From positions 1-16,911 of the forward strand of contig JAIWOE010000069.1 of assembly GCA_020217165.1 (NCBI GenBank): a DNA stretch of 16,911 bases. Reading direction: 5' to 3'. The notes under the pieces are model-generated. The model made no database searches, had not been told where the DNA came from, and saw only the letters and a program-made list of their open reading frames with translations. This document shows, piece after piece, positions 12,668 to 16,911 of the stretch (position 1 is its first letter; each line of letters starts with the position of its first letter). The translations under genes and the position numbers were made by a program. The stretch is from Desulfovibrio sp. Lineage in GTDB: Bacteria > Desulfobacterota > Desulfovibrionia > Desulfovibrionales > Desulfovibrionaceae.

Positions 12668-15100
12668 ATGAGCGTGTTCACTTTCTCCCATTGCATGGAT
12701 CACCCGGGTCGGCCCGCGCAGGCGCAGGGCGGCATGCAGGGGTTTTCCTTGGTGTACGGCATTGTGGTGCTCACGGTGGTGGCTGGCCTGGCAGCCGCCA
12801 TGGTGTCTATCACCTCCACCTCGCAGTTCAGCCAACTGCAGGAACATAACATCATGCAGGCCCGGTACATGGCGCAGGCCGGGCTGGCTTATTTGAACAG
12901 CGTCCCCAACCAGCACCGTGGCCTCAAGGACCTGAAGTTCGAAGTGGAAGACGCCGATGGCAACGTCATCGGACAGTACGAATTCATTTCCGTGCAGCGC
13001 CTGACCAACCTCAAGGTCCGGGCCGGCATCCTGGGCACCGCCGCCCCCGGCACTTCCCGCGAAACCAAGTACTACCTGGAAGGGGAAGCCCAGGAGGATT
13101 TCTCGGGCATCGCCAGTTCCGTGCAGGAAGACTTTGAGGACTTCACGGTCATCAATTCCGACGATTCCAAGAAAGGCACCAAGAAGATCGATGGCAAGGA
13201 CGATATCAGCTACGAAAAGCGCGCCAGGCGTGGCAAGGCCGCCCAGTCCGAATATGGCGGCACCGGCACCGAAGGTTCGGACGATGCCGCCAACGGCACC
13301 AACTCCTTTGGCGTGGGCGCCAGCGAGTTCAACAACTTTGGCATTGCCACCTTCACCGGCAGCCGCAAGTTCAAGTACAATACCTGCGTGGAGGGTGAAT
13401 GCGAGTTCAAGCTCGGCATGCGCTTCTTCATGACGGTGTGGTATGAAGTGAACAACGCCGACGGCCTGGTCATCACCCTCTTCAACGGCGACAACAACGA
13501 CAAGTATTCCGTGGGCGGGGATTCCCAGCACGGTGAGATGATTGCCTACGCCGGGGATTCACGCGTGTTGAGTAACACCAGTGGCACCAGCTATACCATC
13601 AACCGGTTCATTGATCCGGAAGCCAACGGCATCATGCCGCCAAAGCTGGGAGTGGAGATAGACAACTACGGCAACCCCAACCGGCGCATATGCCCATCCA
13701 GTACCAAATCCCAGTACTGGTACCGCAAAACCAACCCCGCCAGTGGCACAAGGTACGATTACGGCGGCGGTAATGCTGCCTCGGGGTTGGACCACGTCGC
13801 CTTTGTGGCCTGGGGGCTGGACCTGCCCTGGGGCTGTGCCTGGTATAACCAAAATACCAACAGCGTGCGCACGGCGAGCACCGGCAGCAAAACCGCCACC
13901 GCTGATGGCGCGGCGCGCTATGACGACAACCAGCATTCCCGGGAAAGCTGGTTGTGGAACCCCATGCACTACCACAACCCGGCCTCCAACCGCAGTGGCG
14001 AGGTGACCATGCGCTCCTCCTCGGTGCGCAGGGTGGCCCAGACATTTTACATCGAGGAACCCCTGCGCGTCTCCCAGGCGCACATCTACCTGCGCGCCTT
14101 GCCCAGCACCAACCTGGGCAAGAGCTTGCGGGCGTACATCTACCCCACGGTGGCCTCGGGCTCCGGGCGCGTCCCCACGGGCACCACGGCGTTGGCTTCC
14201 AGCCTGGAAAGTGATGATGCCGTCACCGACAGCACCCTGCCCACGGACGGCACCACCAGCACCAGCACCAATGAATCCATTTATGAAGACGGCAGCATGG
14301 TGTTTGTGGGCTTTCACTTCACCAACACCTGGAGCACGGGTTCCAGCGGCATCCTGGCCCCCGGCTGGTATGCCCTGGTCCTGGAATATGGCACCACCAA
14401 CTCGGACAACAACCTGCGCGTGCAGGTGGACGACACCTCCCCCACGCATCCCGGCAACTTTGCCACATACAATGGCTCCACCTGGTCTGTGGACACATCC
14501 AGGGACATGATCTTCTACGTGCTCTTCGACCCGCCCAACTACCAGCGCACGGGCTCCCTGGACGGCGGCGACTCCAGGGTCTATCAGCGTGCCGTGTTCC
14601 CCGTCGTCAATGGCGAAACCAGCTATGACAACGGCGCGGAGTCCATGGGTAACACCACAGCCTGGGGACTGTTCAAGCAGAACCTGGCCATCCGGGTGGA
14701 GGTGCACCGCGGCATCGGCAACAATCCGGATGCCGTGGTGAGCGACGGCACCCATGGCAACGCCGACAACCTCTATCATCCATACAGGATGCTCGTCTGG
14801 CTGCGACGGTGCGAAACCACAGACAAGGCGGGCAACTGTCCGAAGTACATCAACTCGTATTTTGCGGATACCTCCGGGGACCTGGATACCACCCTCAACC
14901 CCCCGGCCATGGAGCGAACCTTCTACCTGAACCCCACGGACCACAACAAGTTCGAGACCTTCCTGCTGGGCATCACCGAGGCCACGGGCGGCGCCACCCA
15001 GGAGGCCAACTTCAGCAACATCATCATGCAGTTCCGAACGCCGGACGACATCCCCCTCAACAAGCGGGCCTGCAAGGACTGCAACGACTTTGATGACTGA
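12668..15100 (+). CDS. Giant PilX/GspK-like minor pilin carrying an L-type-lectin-like tip domain
   Basis: An 810-residue protein with AGGAG upstream of its ATG, last in the operon. The N-terminus is pilin-like: a 25-residue leader, Gly25, then FSLVYGIVVLTVVAG, with Tyr30 at mature position 5; GspK proteins also lack Glu there. The helix continues to QARYMAQAGLAYLNSV, the PilX/GspK pattern. After a linker (about 80-212), I read a concanavalin A-like lectin jellyroll in two parts: residues about 213-395 (ADGLVITLF, KLGVEIDNYGN, DHVAFVAWG) and about 665-792 (LAIRVEVHRG, LLGITEATGGATQ, FSNIIMQFR). Between them, about 445-620, sits a second beta-sandwich-like unit (AQTFYIEEPLRVSQAHIYLR ... APGWYALVLEYG ... 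TYNGSTW). Cysteines occur in likely pairs (240/245, 715/724, 802/805). The pilin part is firm; the lectin reading comes from motif pattern only. It is probably a fibre-tip adhesin. Confidence 0.8.
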   Translation: MSVFTFSHCMDHPGRPAQAQGGMQGFSLVYGIVVLTVVAGLAAAMVSITSTSQFSQLQEHNIMQARYMAQAGLAYLNSVPNQHRGLKDLKFEVEDADGNVIGQYEFISVQRLTNLKVRAGILGTAAPGTSRETKYYLEGEAQEDFSGIASSVQEDFEDFTVINSDDSKKGTKKIDGKDDISYEKRARRGKAAQSEYGGTGTEGSDDAANGTNSFGVGASEFNNFGIATFTGSRKFKYNTCVEGECEFKLGMRFFMTVWYEVNNADGLVITLFNGDNNDKYSVGGDSQHGEMIAYAGDSRVLSNTSGTSYTINRFIDPEANGIMPPKLGVEIDNYGNPNRRICPSSTKSQYWYRKTNPASGTRYDYGGGNAASGLDHVAFVAWGLDLPWGCAWYNQNTNSVRTASTGSKTATADGAARYDDNQHSRESWLWNPMHYHNPASNRSGEVTMRSSSVRRVAQTFYIEEPLRVSQAHIYLRALPSTNLGKSLRAYIYPTVASGSGRVPTGTTALASSLESDDAVTDSTLPTDGTTSTSTNESIYEDGSMVFVGFHFTNTWSTGSSGILAPGWYALVLEYGTTNSDNNLRVQVDDTSPTHPGNFATYNGSTWSVDTSRDMIFYVLFDPPNYQRTGSLDGGDSRVYQRAVFPVVNGETSYDNGAESMGNTTAWGLFKQNLAIRVEVHRGIGNNPDAVVSDGTHGNADNLYHPYRMLVWLRRCETTDKAGNCPKYINSYFADTSGDLDTTLNPPAMERTFYLNPTDHNKFETFLLGITEATGGATQEANFSNIIMQFRTPDDIPLNKRACKDCNDFDD

Positions 15101-15135
15101 CGACGCCTGACCCCACCATACGCCATCACAAAGAT

Positions 15136-15168
15136 AAGGGAGCCCGCAACGGCAGGCTCCCTTTTTTT
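15136..15168 (+). terminator. Strong intrinsic terminator of the sigma/pilin operon
   Basis: The arms AAGGGAGCC (15136-15144) and GGCTCCCTT (15155-15163) form a nine-base perfect stem with a ten-base loop, followed by a run of T to 15168. It lies 35 bases after the last pilin stop. It may also serve the converging gene at 15186, whose side shows a weaker U-rich tail (TTATCTTT). Confidence 0.9.
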
Positions 15169-15185
15169 GTGGTGGAGTGGCACCG

Positions 15186-15890
15186 TTACTGCGGCCCGGG
15201 CGCCAGGCGCACCAGCCGGAAGCCCACGCCGCAATTCACATACCCGGGCACGGCACCCCGGCGGTTGGAGCAGCGCTCGCCCTTGAGCACGCGCATGGCC
15301 ACAGGTTCTTCCACCACAGGAGGCTGGCCGTCTTTGGTGTAATAGGTGTCCACCCATTCATCGGGGGTGTCGAGCATGCCCAGGAGCACGGGCCGGTTGC
15401 TCCGGGCGGTTTCCTGCTGGCGGCAGGCCGCCTCCCAATGGACCTCCTGTGGCAGGATGAAGGTCTCGGTACCATTGTGCAGCCGGGTCAGGGTGCGGGC
15501 GAAGTCGTCGGCTTCGAACCAGGTGATCCAGGCCACCGGCCGGGTGGCCTCATCTCCCCCGGGACAGGCCTGGTGGGGGTGGCCCGTCACGGCTTCCCAC
15601 TGGCCCTGGGTGGTTTCCTGGGTGGCAATCCAGAACCCGTCCGGGCAGGCCTGGCGGCGTGGCTCGTCGGCGTAATGCTTGTTGAAGAACCACTCTGGCA
15701 AGGCGGCCCGCAGGGCGGCTTCTTCCTGGTCGGTCATGCCCATGTCATAACATCCGCCCTGGATCCATACAAACGTAATGCCGCTCACGGGGTCCACCCA
15801 GGTGGTGGAAGACGAGTTGGACGCATTGCCGCAGGATGCCTGGGCCATGATGCATACAGTGCATATAATGGATAGCAGTTTCATGATCAT
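15186..15890 (-). CDS. Exported compact formylglycine-generating-enzyme-like (SUMF1 domain) protein
   Basis: A 234-residue protein with an N-terminal signal (MKLLSIICTVCIMAQASC): either signal peptidase I cleavage after AQA or a poor lipobox ending QASC. The mature part follows the FGE-sulfatase/SUMF1 fold order: ITFVWIQGGCYDMG, then FWIATQETTQGQWEAVTG, PVAWITWFEADDFA, ILPQEVHWEAACR (usually RLPTEAEWEYAAR), DEWVDTYY, MRVLKGERC and a closing GVGFRLVRL. The usual GLYDMxGNVWEW section is reduced, so the domain is shorter than most. Known family roles include formylglycine formation in sulfatases and, more broadly, ligand-binding or other oxidative roles; catalysis is not shown here and no sulfatase is visible. 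ATG 15890 has AGGAG 12 bases upstream; ATG 15884 is a close alternative. It converges on the pilin operon. Confidence 0.78.
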   Translation of the reverse strand: MIMKLLSIICTVCIMAQASCGNASNSSSTTWVDPVSGITFVWIQGGCYDMGMTDQEEAALRAALPEWFFNKHYADEPRRQACPDGFWIATQETTQGQWEAVTGHPHQACPGGDEATRPVAWITWFEADDFARTLTRLHNGTETFILPQEVHWEAACRQQETARSNRPVLLGMLDTPDEWVDTYYTKDGQPPVVEEPVAMRVLKGERCSNRRGAVPGYVNCGVGFRLVRLAPGPQ

Positions 15891-16054
15891 GATGGGGCGC
15901 CACTCCTGCAAAGATGCATGTCTGCGCTGCGGGGATGCAACACGGATGGCAGGTGGAAATCCCTCGACGCAACACGGCACAAGCTGCCTCAGGAAAACCA
16001 CGCTGCAGGCCTTTGGATGCGGTGGGCACGTGGATTAAAGAAAATTCATGCCTG

Positions 16055-16084
16055 TTGACAATGATGCAGCAGGAGAAGTAGATT
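16055..16084 (+). promoter_or_regulatory. Probable sigma70-type promoter of the secreted-protein gene
   Basis: A perfect -35 box TTGACA (16055-16060) and TAGATT (16079-16084, 4/6 match to the -10 consensus) are separated by 18 bases. Transcription would begin near 16091, giving a leader of roughly 65 bases before the ATG at 16158. The surrounding sequence is locally AT-richer than the rest of the window. Confidence 0.5.
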
Positions 16085-16126
16085 CGTCAAGTATTGTTCC
16101 AACGGCGTCGGGCGTCCGGGCGAATC

Positions 16127-16152
16127 CGCTCCCGCGACCTCGGCGAGGAGCG
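16127..16152 (+). promoter_or_regulatory. Leader hairpin burying a ribosome binding site
   Basis: CGCTCC (16127-16132) pairs perfectly with GGAGCG (16147-16152), and the stem can extend inward by CGC/GCG with one bulged base. The right arm contains most of the GAGGAG ribosome binding site (16145-16150) of the gene starting at 16158. A shorter competing hairpin, CCTC/GAGG (16138-16141 with 16145-16148), covers the same site. Translation could therefore be controlled by opening this structure. Confidence 0.4.
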
Positions 16153-16157
16153 TTCCC

Positions 16158-16911
16158 ATGTGTTGCGATCATCCCGTGCAGTCCCTCCCTCCCGTCCCCT
16201 CCCGGGGCCGTACCTCCCCTGCCGGCTTGCTGCGAATGGGCATGCCCAGGGCGGGCTGGCTGATGCTGGCGTTATGCGTGTTGCAACTTGTTGTCGCCCA
16301 CGCCGCCAACGCCAGGCTCATTGACCTGGATCCGGATTATTTTGGGGAGCGGGAATTCGGCGTCAGTGAACAGGGGATGTTTGAAGGCGTGATTCTCAAT
16401 GTTTCCCAGCACGTGCTCGCTGGCGTGCAGGTGGACATCACCGCCCTGGACAAGGACGGCGCCCAGCTATGGCGGCGCACCATCGCCTTGCCACCCCTCA
16501 AGCCGACCCAACGCGCCCCGGTGTCGGCATTCGTGGGCCTCGACGCCGGCCAGCCTGCTACCTATGACACCATGTATCGTATGGACGATACAGTCGGAAA
16601 AAACCCCAATGTCACCACTGCAACGGAACGCAGGGAGGTGGGCTTCAGCGTCAAGGGCACCGGGGACTTCCGAACCAGCCCCGTGACCATTTCCTCCGGG
16701 GAAAAAACTTTTACCATTGAATATTTGGGTGATGACGTGGTGGTGGTGCTGCTGCAAAACGCGGCGGGCACCCTGGAGCTGCCCCTGTTTGAACTGCAGG
16801 GGCCGGGCAACGCCACCACCCGGATTGTGCTCGACGCCAAGGATGCGTATGCCTTCCATGTGGATGGCGACGGCGCATGGACCATCCAGCTGCGGGACGA
16901 TCAACGTGCCC
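16158..16911 (+). CDS. Secreted protein of unknown function (3' partial)
   Basis: The frame is open to the window end with no stop; 251 residues are visible. I do not recognise the family. ATG 16158 is chosen because GAGGAG lies seven bases upstream. It gives a long basic N-region before the hydrophobic segment AGWLMLALCVLQLVVAHA (about 32-49) with likely cleavage near AHAANA. In-frame ATGs at 16236 and 16242 would give a standard-length signal peptide but have no ribosome binding site. The exported part is strand-rich: an Ig-like stretch (MFEGVILNVSQHVLAGVQVDITALDKDGAQLWRR in segments, about 73-107), a polar middle with DTMYRMDDTVGKNPN, and further strands (about 171-251). It is cysteine-free after the signal. 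It may be a periplasmic or surface protein linked to the pilus locus, but that is only proximity. Confidence 0.75.
   Translation, partial: MCCDHPVQSLPPVPSRGRTSPAGLLRMGMPRAGWLMLALCVLQLVVAHAANARLIDLDPDYFGEREFGVSEQGMFEGVILNVSQHVLAGVQVDITALDKDGAQLWRRTIALPPLKPTQRAPVSAFVGLDAGQPATYDTMYRMDDTVGKNPNVTTATERREVGFSVKGTGDFRTSPVTISSGEKTFTIEYLGDDVVVVLLQNAAGTLELPLFELQGPGNATTRIVLDAKDAYAFHVDGDGAWTIQLRDDQRA

Larger units (their letters stand above)
15891..16157. other. Divergent intergenic region between the SUMF1-like gene and a secreted-protein gene
   Basis: 267 bases with no gene that I can support. The right half holds a probable promoter (16055-16084) and a leader hairpin for the gene at 16158. I could not find a convincing promoter for the leftward gene; only its ribosome binding site (15903-15907, CTCCT on the plus strand) is clear. 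Confidence 0.6.

Noticed and set aside
13559..14944. 461-codon - strand frame opposite the large pilin gene
   Set aside because: Gly/Val/His-rich shadow translation with no start signal; the + strand frame has a pilin motif, a ribosome binding site and a terminator.
15864..15869. Perfect TATAAT on the + strand inside the signal-peptide region of the SUMF1-like gene
   Set aside because: There is no acceptable -35 box 16-18 bases upstream, and the AT-rich stretch is explained by the signal peptide codons on the other strand.
16048..16263. 71-codon + strand frame in the leader of the secreted-protein gene
   Set aside because: It begins before the likely transcript start, has no ribosome binding site and is proline-rich without homology that I recognise.

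Overview
The window is GC-rich and densely packed, with reading frames on both strands and no gap longer than about 270 bases. The gene set suggests a free-living, motile Gram-negative bacterium. It includes a Maf/DUF115 flagellin-glycosylation-type protein, a chemoreceptor with a zinc-binding CZB motif, a PAS histidine kinase with an HDLKTPL box, and type IV pilin-like genes. It most resembles a sulfate reducer of the Desulfovibrio group (Desulfobacterota). That placement is inferred from family resemblance and base composition; no rRNA or tRNA marker is present.

Left part (1-4213, + strand): the 3' end of a Maf-family protein (start outside the window), a soluble PAS sensor histidine kinase with a degenerate receiver-like N-terminus, and a rhomboid intramembrane serine protease with an intact catalytic dyad. 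Middle part (4282-9603, - strand): a small heat-shock protein, a Bcp/PrxQ peroxiredoxin, a zinc-ribbon protein of unknown function just upstream of it, a methyl-accepting chemotaxis protein with a periplasmic CZB-like motif, and a MacB/FtsX-type ABC permease with no ATPase in view.

Right part (9707-15168, + strand): the most interesting region. Six genes overlap or nearly abut and end at a strong intrinsic terminator: an ECF sigma factor, a four-helix membrane protein that is a candidate anti-sigma factor, and four prepilin-like proteins. The four resemble, in order, FimT/GspH, PilV/GspI, PilW/GspJ and PilX/GspK, which is the composition and order of a minor-pilin initiation and tip complex. 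The last is 810 residues instead of the usual 150-350. After its pilin helix it carries what I read as a concanavalin A-like (L-type lectin) jellyroll with a second beta-sandwich domain inserted in it. I propose that the locus encodes a sigma-controlled, lectin-tipped pilus or pseudopilus. No major pilin, ATPase, platform protein or prepilin peptidase is in the window, so the assembly machine must lie elsewhere.

Right edge (15186-16911): a compact exported formylglycine-generating-enzyme-like (SUMF1 domain) protein on the - strand, converging on the pilus operon. Divergent from it is a secreted protein of unknown function that runs off the window, with a good sigma70-type promoter and a leader hairpin that buries its ribosome binding site. 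I saw no insertion sequence, integrase, CRISPR array, tRNA or rRNA.
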